Below, piece after piece: positions 37,006 to 47,427 of a stretch of DNA of 64,000 bases. This DNA comes from Burkholderiales bacterium Ga0077544 (GTDB lineage Bacteria > Pseudomonadota > Gammaproteobacteria > Burkholderiales > Burkholderiaceae_D): positions 62,001 through 126,000 of the forward strand of contig LNEU01000022.1 in the NCBI GenBank assembly GCA_001464355.1, given 5' to 3'. Both the position numbers and the translations under genes were made by a program. Below the pieces are notes generated by a model. That model was not told where the DNA came from. It ran no database searches and saw nothing but the letters and a program-made list of their open reading frames with translations. Position 1 is the stretch's first letter. Every line of letters starts with the position of its first letter.

Positions 37006-37083
37006 GGCAAGTCTCCTGTCTGTATTTTCCTACGCGTTTGGTGTGTTTTTCCAAACTTGTATTGCATCTTAGGGCCAAAAAAT

Positions 37084-37119
37084 GATTAGGCATAGTTAAA
37101 GTATTTAATCATAATGATT
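37084..37119 (-). promoter_or_regulatory. 36-bp upstream element, copy 2
   Basis: Matches 12984-13019 at 32 of 36 positions (core GATTAGGCATAGTTAAAGTA). It is 79 bp upstream of gene B and 32 bp before the LysR start codon, so a LysR operator, a shared core promoter or both are possible. It also contains GATTA and TAATC arms separated by 17 bases. Confidence 0.7.
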
Positions 37120-37150
37120 CCTTTAGACTTATACATGGAAGCATTCACCC

Positions 37151-38122
37151 ATGAAAAACGCAACACTCAGGCAATTGAAGGTTTTTGAGACGGTCGCCCG
37201 TCATTTGAGTTTTTCGCGCGCAGCGGAAGAACTGCATTTGACGCAACCCGCCGTCTCTACGCAGGTCAAGAAACTGGAAGAGCACGCCGGCCTCGCTCTC
37301 TTCGAGCAATTAGGGAAAAAGATCTTCCTGACCCCGGGCGGCACCGAATTGCTGCACTACAGCCGCGCCATCATTCAGCAATTCCAGGAAGCAGAAGATG
37401 CGATGACCCAGTTCAAGGGCATCACCGGCGGAAAATTGAATGTGGCGGTGATCAGCGCCGGCGATTACTTTTTCCCGCGCTTGCTGGTGGAATTTGCACG
37501 CAGTCATCAAGGTGTGACGCTGAATCTGTCTGTACACAATCGCGAGGGTTTGTTAAATCAGCTCGCCAATAATCTGACCGACTTGGCGATTATGGTGCGG
37601 CCGCCTACCGACATGGATACGATCAACGAACCGTTTGCGCCGCACCCATACGTGATTGTGGCGGCTCCCGATCATCATCTGGTGTCACAAAAAAATATCT
37701 CGATGAGCACCTTGATGCAAGAACCCTTCGTCGTCAGGGAAAAAGGGTCGGATACATGGAACTCGATGGAGGACGGCTTTGGTGGCCGGGTTGACGACAT
37801 CAACATCGCGATGGAAATCAAGAGTACCGAAACCATCAAGCAGGCCGTTATCGCCGGCATGGGCATCAGCTTCCTGTCAGCGCATACCATCAGCCTGGAA
37901 CTGCAAGCTGGCAGCCTCGCCGTACTCGACGTCGAAGGCTTCCCGGTCATGTTGAACTGGTATGTCATCCACAGGAAAAACAAACGCCTGCCGCCCGTTG
38001 CACAGGCGTTCAAAAATTTCCTGCTCAATGAAGGCCCGGGACTGATCGAACGCATCATTCGCTACAACCCCAAACCCGGGCGCCAGTTAAGCAATCTGCC
38101 GGTCAAGCCAAAGCGGAAGTAA
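37151..38122 (+). CDS. LysR-family transcriptional regulator, CbbR-like
   Basis: A 323-residue LysR regulator. The N-terminal winged helix (residues 1-62) reads LRQLKVFETVARHLSFSRAA, then TQPAVSTQVKKLEE, close to CbbR of autotrophs; the C-terminal periplasmic-binding-like domain begins near LNVAVISAGDYFFPRL. No rbcL/cbb genes are in the window, so it may regulate another carbon-assimilation pathway. The divergent partner is unknown gene B. The start ATG at 37151 has only a weak GGAAG site upstream. The effector is unknown. Confidence 0.88.
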   Translation: MKNATLRQLKVFETVARHLSFSRAAEELHLTQPAVSTQVKKLEEHAGLALFEQLGKKIFLTPGGTELLHYSRAIIQQFQEAEDAMTQFKGITGGKLNVAVISAGDYFFPRLLVEFARSHQGVTLNLSVHNREGLLNQLANNLTDLAIMVRPPTDMDTINEPFAPHPYVIVAAPDHHLVSQKNISMSTLMQEPFVVREKGSDTWNSMEDGFGGRVDDINIAMEIKSTETIKQAVIAGMGISFLSAHTISLELQAGSLAVLDVEGFPVMLNWYVIHRKNKRLPPVAQAFKNFLLNEGPGLIERIIRYNPKPGRQLSNLPVKPKRK

Positions 38123-38141
38123 GCACAGCAAGCGTGAATGA

Positions 38142-38179
38142 AAAAAGCCCGATTGTCGTTAATGACAATCGGGCTTTTT
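38142..38179. terminator. Bidirectional intrinsic terminator
   Basis: A perfect 15-bp stem (AAAAGCCCGATTGTC with its complement) and 6-base loop with A- and T-run flanks lies between the convergent LysR and quinone oxidoreductase genes. Confidence 0.93.
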
Positions 38180-38199
38180 ATCGAATAAATTTCGTTCGC

Positions 38200-39177
38200 T
38201 TATACCTTCAACACGATCTTGCCGATATGCGTACTGCTTTCCATCAAGGCATGCGCTTGCGCCGCATCTTCCAGCGCAAAGGTTTGATACACGACTGGTT
38301 TGATCTTGCCGGATTCAATCAGCGGCCACACCTTGGCACGCAATTGATCCGCTATCGCGGCTTTGAATGCAACAGGACGTGCACGCAATGTCGAACCTGT
38401 AATCGTCAAGCGACGCAACATGACCTGACCAAGGCTAAGTGTCGCCTTGTTACCGCCTGCCAGGGCAATGAATACTAAGCGGCCATCATCGGCCAGGCAA
38501 TTGATTTCACGTGCTACGTAATCGCCGCCTATGATGTCGAGAATCACATCGACACCCTTGCCATTGGTGGCGGCCTTGACGACTTCGACAAAATCTTCTG
38601 TCTTGTAATTAATGCCGCGCTCCGCGCCCAGCACTTCACAGGCACGGCATTTTTCATCGCTACCGGCAGTCGCAAATACGCGGTGGCCGAGCGCGGTCGC
38701 GATCTGGATTGCGGTGACGCCAATACCCGATGTGCCGCCCTGCACCAACAGAGTTTCATTGCCGGTCAAACCGACACGATCAAAGACATTGCTCCATACG
38801 GTAAAAAATGTTTCCGGCAACGAAGCGGCTTCCACCACATCCAAACCTTTTGGAATGGGTAAACATTGTTCAACAGGTGCGGTGCAGTATTCCGCGTAAC
38901 CGCCGCCTTGCGCCAGTGCGCACACCATGTCACCCACTTTGAAACCACTGTCAGCGAGATCGCCACCGACAACTTCGCCGGCGATTTCCAGACCTGGAAT
39001 ATCGGATGCGCCTTTTGGTACTGCGTAGCTACCCAAGCGCTGCCACACGTCAGGACGATTGATACCAGCCGCATGTACCTTGATCAACAATTCGCCAGCT
39101 TTAGGCTCAGGCATAGGACGCTCACAGAGTTGCAGTACATCTGGAGGGCCGGGCTGGGTAATCTCGATCGCGCGCAT
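38200..39177 (-). CDS. NAD(P)H:quinone oxidoreductase, zinc-independent MDR family (PIG3-like)
   Basis: A 325-residue medium-chain dehydrogenase/reductase. The N-terminal GroES-like domain contains VHAAGINRPDVWQRLG and PGLEIAGEVVG; the NADPH-binding motif GGTSGIGVTAIQIA lies near 146-159. Structural zinc cysteines are absent, as in quinone oxidoreductases. The IAGEVVG-type sequence and TFFTVWSNVFDR favour the PIG3/QorB group over crotonyl-CoA reductases. It stands alone on the minus strand between a terminator and thiG. A link to the surrounding metabolism is not evident. Confidence 0.88.
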   Translation of the reverse strand: MRAIEITQPGPPDVLQLCERPMPEPKAGELLIKVHAAGINRPDVWQRLGSYAVPKGASDIPGLEIAGEVVGGDLADSGFKVGDMVCALAQGGGYAEYCTAPVEQCLPIPKGLDVVEAASLPETFFTVWSNVFDRVGLTGNETLLVQGGTSGIGVTAIQIATALGHRVFATAGSDEKCRACEVLGAERGINYKTEDFVEVVKAATNGKGVDVILDIIGGDYVAREINCLADDGRLVFIALAGGNKATLSLGQVMLRRLTITGSTLRARPVAFKAAIADQLRAKVWPLIESGKIKPVVYQTFALEDAAQAHALMESSTHIGKIVLKV

Positions 39178-39292
39178 TGTAATCCTTTATTGTGAAGACG
39201 TTGAAGGCAGCAAGGATATTCGATAATCACGTCCTCTGCCAGACGCACTGCAGAATTGCCGCGATTTCAAGAGTGACTTAGCTGCCGTAAAT

Positions 39293-40072
39293 TTACTTCA
39301 CCACACGTCCAGCCATAGGCGAAGACGGCGAAGCAGAGAAGCGTTTGGCGATACGGCCAGCCAGGTAAGCATGGCGACCGGCATCGATACCGAGCTTCAT
39401 CGCATGTGCCATACGCACAGGATCTTGTGCACCCGCGATCGCCGTATTCATCAAGACGCCATCGCAACCGAGTTCCATTGCAATCGCCGCGTCGGATGCA
39501 GTACCTACGCCGGCATCAACGATGACAGGGACTTTGGATTGCTCGATGATCAGCGACAGATTCCATGGGTTCAAGATGCCCATGCCGGAGCCAATCAGCG
39601 AAGCGAGCGGCATGATGGCGGCGCAACCGATGTCTTCCAGCATGCGCGCTTGAATCGGGTCGTCGCTGCAATAAACCATGACGTCGAAACCGTCTTTGAC
39701 CAAAGCCGGCATGTTCGGGAACAGGGTCTTTTCATCGCCCAGGACTTCGAGCTTGCAGAGCTTGTGACCGCCAAGGATTTCACGACCCAGTTGCAGCGTA
39801 TAAACCGCATCGGCAGCACTGTAACAACCGGCTGAGTTTGGCAACAAAGTGAATTCAGATGGTGGCAAGACATCGAGCAAGCTCGGTGCATTTGGATCTT
39901 GTCCAATGTTAACGCGACGGATTGCGACGGTGACGATTTGTGCGCCGCTGGCCAGACTGGCTTCGCGTGTTTCGTTCAGGTCCTTGTATTTGCCGCTACC
40001 GACCAGCAGGCGCGAACGGTAGGTAGTGCTGGCGATGACGAATGGTTCGTCGGTGAAAGTTGATGTGCTCAT
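39293..40072 (-). CDS. thiG: Thiazole synthase
   Basis: A 259-residue TIM-barrel enzyme that builds the thiazole phosphate of thiamine from deoxyxylulose 5-phosphate, dehydroglycine and ThiS-thiocarboxylate. Landmarks are [12 protein letters not shown] near residue 20, the lysine in [14 protein letters not shown], and [15 protein letters not shown], then [14 protein letters not shown] near the phosphate site. It follows thiS by 80 bp and thiC upstream, giving thiCSG under one riboswitch. The dehydroglycine source (ThiO or ThiH) is not in this window. Confidence 0.94.
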   Translation of the reverse strand: MSTSTFTDEPFVIASTTYRSRLLVGSGKYKDLNETREASLASGAQIVTVAIRRVNIGQDPNAPSLLDVLPPSEFTLLPNSAGCYSAADAVYTLQLGREILGGHKLCKLEVLGDEKTLFPNMPALVKDGFDVMVYCSDDPIQARMLEDIGCAAIMPLASLIGSGMGILNPWNLSLIIEQSKVPVIVDAGVGTASDAAIAMELGCDGVLMNTAIAGAQDPVRMAHAMKLGIDAGRHAYLAGRIAKRFSASPSSPMAGRVVK

Positions 40073-40152
40073 AAGTAATCCTGTTTCGATGGTTCAAGTA
40101 GATACCCAAAACACGCAGGGCAACTTGTGGCTGCCCTGCGTGCATTCACTGC

Positions 40153-40367
40153 TCAGCCGCCGCCAATCGCGCGCACGATATCAACGGAATCAGCAGCCTG
40201 CAACTTTCGTTGTGACCAATGACTGCGCACTACGATTTCGCGATTGATGGCGACCGCGACTGCCTTGCCGGATAGCGACAAGTCAGCGATCAACTCTTCC
40301 ACGTTTTTATGCGGGTCGAGTTGATGCTTAACGCCATTGAGTTCGATCGTTATTTCAATATTGATCA

Positions 40368-40368
<1 letters not shown>
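40153..40368 (-). CDS. thiS: Sulfur carrier protein ThiS
   Basis: A 71-residue ubiquitin-fold protein ending in the required Gly-Gly (VRAIGGG), the site that is adenylated and then converted to a thiocarboxylate for ThiG. The ATG at 40368 overlaps the thiC stop codon by one base, so translation is coupled. The N-terminal INIEITIELNG and the central AVAINREIVVRS are typical. Its neighbours thiC and thiG confirm the assignment. Confidence 0.93.
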
Positions 40369-42497
<2,129 letters not shown>

Positions 42498-42533
42498 TTT
42501 ACTTCTGTAACAGGTGAATCAAACTACAACGCG

Positions 42534-42575
42534 AGTCTATGCAATAAAACTGCATAGTCAATTGACCCGGGTCAA
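42534..42575 (-). promoter_or_regulatory. Crp/Fnr-type site and promoter of thiCSG
   Basis: TTGACCCGGGTCAA at 42562-42575 is a perfect palindrome. A -35 TTGACT (42561-42556) and -10 TAGACT (42539-42534) on the minus strand are 16 bp apart. The site centre lies at -41.5 relative to the predicted start near 42527, and the riboswitch begins about 30 nt later. Confidence 0.65.
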
Positions 42576-42586
42576 ATTTTTACATC

Positions 42587-42634
42587 TGACATGTATGGCT
42601 TACTGATGTGCAACTCAACAAGCCATACATGTCA
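42587..42634. repeat. 15-bp perfect inverted repeat between thiC and pyk
   Basis: TGACATGTATGGCTT and its exact complement are separated by 18 bases. On the minus strand the A-rich sequence after it has no T-run, so it is not a standard terminator. It lies between the pyk terminator and the thiC promoter. Confidence 0.65.
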
Positions 42635-42642
42635 GTTCTGAA

Positions 42643-42662
42643 AAACGGCAAACACGCCGTCG
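42643..42662 (-). terminator. Intrinsic terminator after pyk
   Basis: On the minus strand ACGGC and GCCGT arms around a GTGTTT loop are followed directly by a T-run, 36 bp beyond the pyk stop. Confidence 0.75.
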
Positions 42663-42697
42663 TTCAGAAACTGTGTACAACTACGTTCTTACTGCGA

Positions 42698-44113
42698 TTA
42701 CTTCACTGTTGCGATGTGCAACAGATTGGTAGTACCTGATTCGCCGAACGGCAAACCAGCCGAGATTGCAATGTATTCGCCTTTTTTGGCAAAGCCTTCG
42801 CGCACAGCTGAGGTCAATGCTTCGCTGACCATTTCATCTACTGAATGCACGTCCTTGCCGACGATCGAATGAATGCCCCAAACCCATGCCAAACGACGCG
42901 CAGTTTTGAGTTCTGACGCGATGCTGAGAATCGAGGTATTCGGACGAACACGTGCCGCACTCATGCTGGTGCTGCCGGACTTGGTGTAAGTCACGGTGCA
43001 TGCAGCCTTGAGCGCTGTCGTTGTGTCGAGCAGGGCGATGCAGATCGCATCTTCTGGCGTTGCACGTGGTGCAACTTGTTGTGCATCCAGCAGGTTGCGG
43101 TAAACCGGATCGGATTCCACTTCCTTGATGATGGCATCCATCATTTGCACTGCACGAACAGGATTTTTACCGCTAGCGGATTCAGCCGACAACATAACAG
43201 CATCAGCGCCTTCGTAGATCGCGGTAGCGACGTCCGAAGCTTCTGCACGTGTTGGCATTGGCGACTCAGTCATCGATTCCAGCATGTGCGTAGCAACGAT
43301 GGTTGGGCGGCCATATTTGCGCGAAACACGGATGATTTCTTTTTGGGCACGTGGCACTTGCGAGATCGGCAGTTCAACACCAAGATCACCGCGAGCAACC
43401 ATGACGGAATCAGATGCCTTGCAGATTGCATCGATGTCCAGCATTGCGGCTGGCTTCTCGATCTTCGATTGAATCAAAGCGCGATCGCCAATGATCTTGC
43501 GTGCATCTTCAATGTCGGAAACTTGTTGCACGAACGACAGCGCAACCCAATCCACGCCCAGTGACAAAGCGAATTCCAGATCGATCAGATCTTTCGGTGT
43601 CATGGCAGGAATCGGCAGGATTGCATCAGGAACGTTAACACCTTTGCGGTTAGAAATCTTGCCGCCAGTGGTCACGCGAGTGACGATGCGCTCACCCGAG
43701 TTGCTTTCGATCGTGACGCGAATTTTGCCGTCATCGAACAGCAGGTTCTGACCGGCTGCAACGGCAGCAAACAATTCAGGATGCGGCAGATAAACACGCG
43801 TTGCGTCGCCTGGTTCTTGGTTGCGGTCGAGCACGAATTGGTCGCCATCATTCAACACAGCGGAGTCGCCGGTGAACGTGCCCAGACGTATCTTCGGACC
43901 TTGCAAGTCAGCGAGGATAGATACTGGACGTCCGTATGTTTTCTCCAAGCCGCGTACGATTTCGTGACGTGCGCGGTGATCTTCGTGCGAACCATGGCTG
44001 AAGTTGAAGCGGAACATATCCACGCCAGCTTCAAACAACGCGCTGATAGTTTCTACATCATTACTTGCTGGGCCCAGGGTAGCAACGATTTTTGCTTTGC
44101 GATTACGTCTCAT
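42698..44113 (-). CDS. pyk: Pyruvate kinase
   Basis: A 471-residue glycolytic enzyme making pyruvate and ATP from phosphoenolpyruvate. It begins RRNRKAKIVATLGPAS; the ADP/PEP-site motif MVARGDLGVELP and the helix IVATHMLESMTESPMPTRAEASDVA are clear. The C-terminal allosteric domain ends near LLHIATVK. It lies downstream of the glycerate kinase gene by a 76-bp gap on the minus strand; since 2-phosphoglycerate from glycerate kinase flows through enolase to this step, the pair form the exit of the glycerate pathway. Confidence 0.95.
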   Translation of the reverse strand: MRRNRKAKIVATLGPASNDVETISALFEAGVDMFRFNFSHGSHEDHRARHEIVRGLEKTYGRPVSILADLQGPKIRLGTFTGDSAVLNDGDQFVLDRNQEPGDATRVYLPHPELFAAVAAGQNLLFDDGKIRVTIESNSGERIVTRVTTGGKISNRKGVNVPDAILPIPAMTPKDLIDLEFALSLGVDWVALSFVQQVSDIEDARKIIGDRALIQSKIEKPAAMLDIDAICKASDSVMVARGDLGVELPISQVPRAQKEIIRVSRKYGRPTIVATHMLESMTESPMPTRAEASDVATAIYEGADAVMLSAESASGKNPVRAVQMMDAIIKEVESDPVYRNLLDAQQVAPRATPEDAICIALLDTTTALKAACTVTYTKSGSTSMSAARVRPNTSILSIASELKTARRLAWVWGIHSIVGKDVHSVDEMVSEALTSAVREGFAKKGEYIAISAGLPFGESGTTNLLHIATVK

Positions 44114-44189
44114 GACAGGTCTTCTTCTTAAATGAAAATTAAAAAATCGATACCGCTATGCGTGGACTCACAACACAGCGGCGAATAAA

Positions 44190-45455
44190 TTACAAAATCA
44201 GGATGGCGCGGAAATCGTTAACATTCGTGCGGGTCGGGCCACTGACAATCAAATCGCCCACCGCACTAAAGAAACCGTAACCATCATTGTTTTCCAACAT
44301 CGCTTTCGCGTTATGTCCTGCTGCTGCAGCGCGTGCTATCGAATCCGGTTGATAGATCGCGCCTGCGTTATCTTCCGAACCGTCGATACCATCGGTGTCG
44401 CATGCCAGTGCGTAGATATCCGGTGCGCCGTTCAACGCGACTGCCAGGCTCAACAGGAATTCTGCATTTCGACCGCCGCGGCCTTTACCGCGCACAGTCA
44501 CCGTGGTTTCGCCACCGGACAAAATAACGCAAGGTTTGGCGAATGGTTGACCATACTTGGCGACTTGTTTTGCCAAGGCTGCGTGGACCAAACCGACATC
44601 GCGCGACTCACCTTCCAGATCATTCGACAGAATATATGGAGTGATACCGGCTGCACGGGCTTTTTCTGCGGCTGCTTCCAGCGCGTGTTGCGCGGTTGCG
44701 ATCACGTGATGTTCATTGCGTGCGAAGCGAGCGTCGCCTGGTTTTGGTGTTTCGCCAGCGCCGGATTCGAGATGTTGCAGGATATTGTCTGGAATCTCGA
44801 TCTTGTATTTTTTCAAGATCGCGAGCGATTCTGCGCAAGTGGTTGGATCAGGCAAGGTTGGACCGCTGGCGATTACGCCAGGATCATCACCAGGCACATC
44901 GGAGATCAGCAATGTGATGACACGCGCTGGTGCGCATGCCAAACCAAGACGACCACCTTTGATCGATGAAAGATGCTTGCGCACGCAATTCATTTCTGAA
45001 ATCGCTGCGCCACTTTTCAGCAGGGCTTTGTTCAACGCTTGTTTTTGTTCGAGTGAAATGCCTTCACCCGGCAAGCTCAGCAGCGCTGAACCACCACCGG
45101 TGATCAGACACAACACGAGGTCGTCTTCGGTCAAACCTTTAACCAGTTCGAGCATGCGACCGGCAGCCTGGCGACCTGCTTCATCCGGGACTGGATGCGC
45201 AGCTTCTACGACTTCAATTTGCTTGCAGTCGGCACCGTGGCCATAACGCGTGACGATCAAGCCTTCTACTTTGCCTGGCCATGTATCTTCAACTACTTTG
45301 GCCATTGCAGCGGCGCCTTTACCGGCACCGATCACCAATGTGCGACCTTTGACCGATTGCTTAGGCAGGTAGGCGGGCATGCACTTCTGTGCGCTCACGG
45401 CTTCTACCGCTGTTGCATACAGGTCGTTTAAAAATTGACGTGGGGCTATCGACAT
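44190..45455 (-). CDS. ttuD: Glycerate 2-kinase, MOFRL family (TtuD/GckA type)
   Basis: A 421-residue kinase of the MOFRL family, producing 2-phosphoglycerate (by homology to TtuD/GckA). Signatures are RTLVIGAGKGAAAMAK near residue 40, LCLITGGGSALLSLP near 130, and the C-terminal ILSGGETTVTVRGKGRGGRN, followed by ALACDTDGIDGSEDNAGA. It is not the GarK/GlxK fold. It follows glxR, which supplies its substrate glycerate, though a stem-loop lies between them. The start ATG at 45455 has no strong ribosome site. Confidence 0.92.
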   Translation of the reverse strand: MSIAPRQFLNDLYATAVEAVSAQKCMPAYLPKQSVKGRTLVIGAGKGAAAMAKVVEDTWPGKVEGLIVTRYGHGADCKQIEVVEAAHPVPDEAGRQAAGRMLELVKGLTEDDLVLCLITGGGSALLSLPGEGISLEQKQALNKALLKSGAAISEMNCVRKHLSSIKGGRLGLACAPARVITLLISDVPGDDPGVIASGPTLPDPTTCAESLAILKKYKIEIPDNILQHLESGAGETPKPGDARFARNEHHVIATAQHALEAAAEKARAAGITPYILSNDLEGESRDVGLVHAALAKQVAKYGQPFAKPCVILSGGETTVTVRGKGRGGRNAEFLLSLAVALNGAPDIYALACDTDGIDGSEDNAGAIYQPDSIARAAAAGHNAKAMLENNDGYGFFSAVGDLIVSGPTRTNVNDFRAILIL

Positions 45456-45604
45456 GTGGCGAGAATATTCCTAAGAATTGGGGAGGTACGTATTCAATCT
45501 GTGAGGCAAATCTTGTGATTCAAAAATCTTTAATTCAAATCTTGTGATGCGAACTACTCGATTCATTACTTGATTCACTGCGCGTAAAAACCGCGAGAAT
45601 CAAA

Positions 45605-45632
45605 CCGACATTGCACGAAGGTGCAATGTCGG
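45605..45632 (-). terminator. Stem-loop after glxR
   Basis: A perfect 12-bp stem (CCGACATTGCAC with its complement) and GAAG loop lies 29 bp beyond the glxR stop. Only a short TTTG follows on the minus strand, so partial read-through into the glycerate kinase gene is likely. The rest of the 45456-45604 gap shows nothing recognised. Confidence 0.65.
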
Positions 45633-45660
45633 TCGACTTACTCATGCTATCGAAACGAAA

Positions 45661-46548
45661 TTACGCTTTAGCGATTTCGTGGTTCGACATGATTTCAATC
45701 GCGCGGCACAGTGCCGAGTGATCGAGACCGCTCATACCATTGGCTGCACATGCATTCATCAGCTCTTGTGTAGCAGCTGTGTTTGGCAAGGAAACGCCCA
45801 TTGCTTTTGCGCCTTGCAATGCAAGGTTCAAATCTTTTTGATGCAATTCGATACGGAAGCCTGGGTTGAACGTACGTTTGATCATGCGTTCGCCATGTAC
45901 TTCCAAAATACGCGAGTTAGCAAAACCGCCCATCAATGCTTGACGAACTTTCGCTGGATCTGCGCCTGCTTTCGAAGCGAACAACAGTGCTTCGGAAACA
46001 GCTTGAATGTTCAATGCAACGATGATTTGGTTAGCCACTTTAGTGGTTTGACCATCGCCGTTACCGCCGACCAGAGTGATGTTTTTGCCCATCAATTCGA
46101 ACAATGGTTTGACGGTTGCAAATGCTGCTTCCGAACCACCGATCATGATGGTCAACGAAGCGGCTTTAGCACCAACTTCACCACCGGATACTGGCGCATC
46201 CAGGTATTCGCAACCCAGAGCATTGATTTTTTTAGCGAATTCTTTAGTAGCGATAGGCGAGATCGAGCTCATGTCGACCACGATTTTGCCTTTGGACAAG
46301 CCAGCAGCAACGCCGTTTTCAGCGAACAGAACTGCATCTACGTGCGGGGTGTCTGGCACCATCGTGATGATGATGTCTGCATTTTTTGCGACTTCAGCGC
46401 CCGATGCGCAAACAGTTGCGCCGCCATCGACTAATTCTTGTGCCGGTGCTTTTTGATCATGCAAAAACAGTTGGTGACCACCCTTTTGCAGGTTCAGCGC
46501 CATTGGTGCGCCCATGATTCCCAAACCGATAAATCCAACTTTTGCCAT
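45661..46548 (-). CDS. glxR: 2-hydroxy-3-oxopropionate (tartronate semialdehyde) reductase
   Basis: A 295-residue beta-hydroxyacid dehydrogenase that reduces tartronate semialdehyde to glycerate. The NAD(P) motif GFIGLGIMGAPMALNL is at residues 5-20, the substrate motif DAPVSGGEVGAKAASLTIM near 118-136, and the catalytic lysine in GDGQTTKVANQI near 171. The ATG at 46548 has CAGGAG upstream. Gene order gcl-hyi-glxR matches the E. coli allantoin/glyoxylate cluster and supports this substrate over 3-hydroxyisobutyrate. Confidence 0.94.
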   Translation of the reverse strand: MAKVGFIGLGIMGAPMALNLQKGGHQLFLHDQKAPAQELVDGGATVCASGAEVAKNADIIITMVPDTPHVDAVLFAENGVAAGLSKGKIVVDMSSISPIATKEFAKKINALGCEYLDAPVSGGEVGAKAASLTIMIGGSEAAFATVKPLFELMGKNITLVGGNGDGQTTKVANQIIVALNIQAVSEALLFASKAGADPAKVRQALMGGFANSRILEVHGERMIKRTFNPGFRIELHQKDLNLALQGAKAMGVSLPNTAATQELMNACAANGMSGLDHSALCRAIEIMSNHEIAKA

Positions 46549-46602
46549 GACTGACTCCTGTTTTTAAGTAAGTGTAATTAAACGATCTCTGTAAAAAGAC
46601 CA

Positions 46603-46624
46603 AGCGGCCCGATATCGGACCGCT
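46603..46624. other. Small imperfect palindrome between hyi and glxR
   Basis: AGCGGCCCGAT and ATCGGACCGCT are complementary except at one position. It lies in the 98-bp gap between two genes of the same operon and has no T-run, so an mRNA processing or stabilising hairpin is the likeliest role. Confidence 0.5.
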
Positions 46625-46646
46625 CAGCATTTCTTCGAGGCGTTGA

Positions 46647-47426
46647 TTATAGGCCGTGCGCTGCGCGCCAGCCCAATCCTTCTACCGTACCAGCTTTAGG
46701 CTTGTACTCACAACCGATCCAACCTTTGTAGCCGATTTCATCCAAGAACTTGAACAGGAAGGTGTAGTTGATTTCACCTGTACCTGGTTCAAAACGTCCT
46801 GGATTGTCTGCCAGTTGCAGATGAGGAATGACCGCGAGGTTGTTCTTCATCGTATTCGCCAATTCACCTTCCATGCGCTGCATGTGATAGATGTCATATT
46901 GGAAGAACAGGTTGTCCGAACCGACTTTGGCAATGATGTCCAGCGTCTGTTTGGTGCCAGTCAAGAAGAAGCCTGGGATATCGAATGTGTTGATCGCTTC
47001 GATCAACAATGGGATACCTTCAGCTTTCAATTTAGCCGCCGCATATTTCAAGTTCGCAACAAGAGTCGCTTCCGCTTGTTCATGCGTGACGCCAGCAGGC
47101 ACGATACCGGACAGGATATTGACCTGTTTGGTGCCGAGCACTTTGACGTATTCGATTGCTTTGTCTACGCCAGCCTTGAATTCTTCTACACGATCAGGAT
47201 GACAAGCGATACCGCGCTCACCACCAGCCCAGTTACCAGCCGGCAAATTGTGCAAAACCATTTCCAGGTTGTTCTCTTTCAATTTCGCTGCGACATCAGC
47301 CGCAGGGAAATCGTATGGGAACAAGAACTCAACGCCTTTAAAACCGTTTTTTGCAGCCTGTTCAAAGCGGTCCATGAATGGAACCTCGTTGAACAGCATG
47401 GTCAGATTGGCAGCAAGTTTTGTCAT
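46647..47426 (-). CDS. hyi: Hydroxypyruvate isomerase
   Basis: A 259-residue TIM-barrel isomerase interconverting hydroxypyruvate and tartronate semialdehyde. KLAANLTMLFNEVPF opens the protein; metal and substrate residues lie in LLIEAINTFDIPGFFL, then FQYDIYHMQRMEG, and WIGCEYKPKAGTVEGL. The ATG at 47426 is 1 bp after the gcl stop at 47428, with AAGG inside the end of gcl, so translation is coupled. It is between gcl and glxR as in E. coli. Confidence 0.94.
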   Translation of the reverse strand: MTKLAANLTMLFNEVPFMDRFEQAAKNGFKGVEFLFPYDFPAADVAAKLKENNLEMVLHNLPAGNWAGGERGIACHPDRVEEFKAGVDKAIEYVKVLGTKQVNILSGIVPAGVTHEQAEATLVANLKYAAAKLKAEGIPLLIEAINTFDIPGFFLTGTKQTLDIIAKVGSDNLFFQYDIYHMQRMEGELANTMKNNLAVIPHLQLADNPGRFEPGTGEINYTFLFKFLDEIGYKGWIGCEYKPKAGTVEGLGWRAAHGL

Positions 47427-47427
47427 A

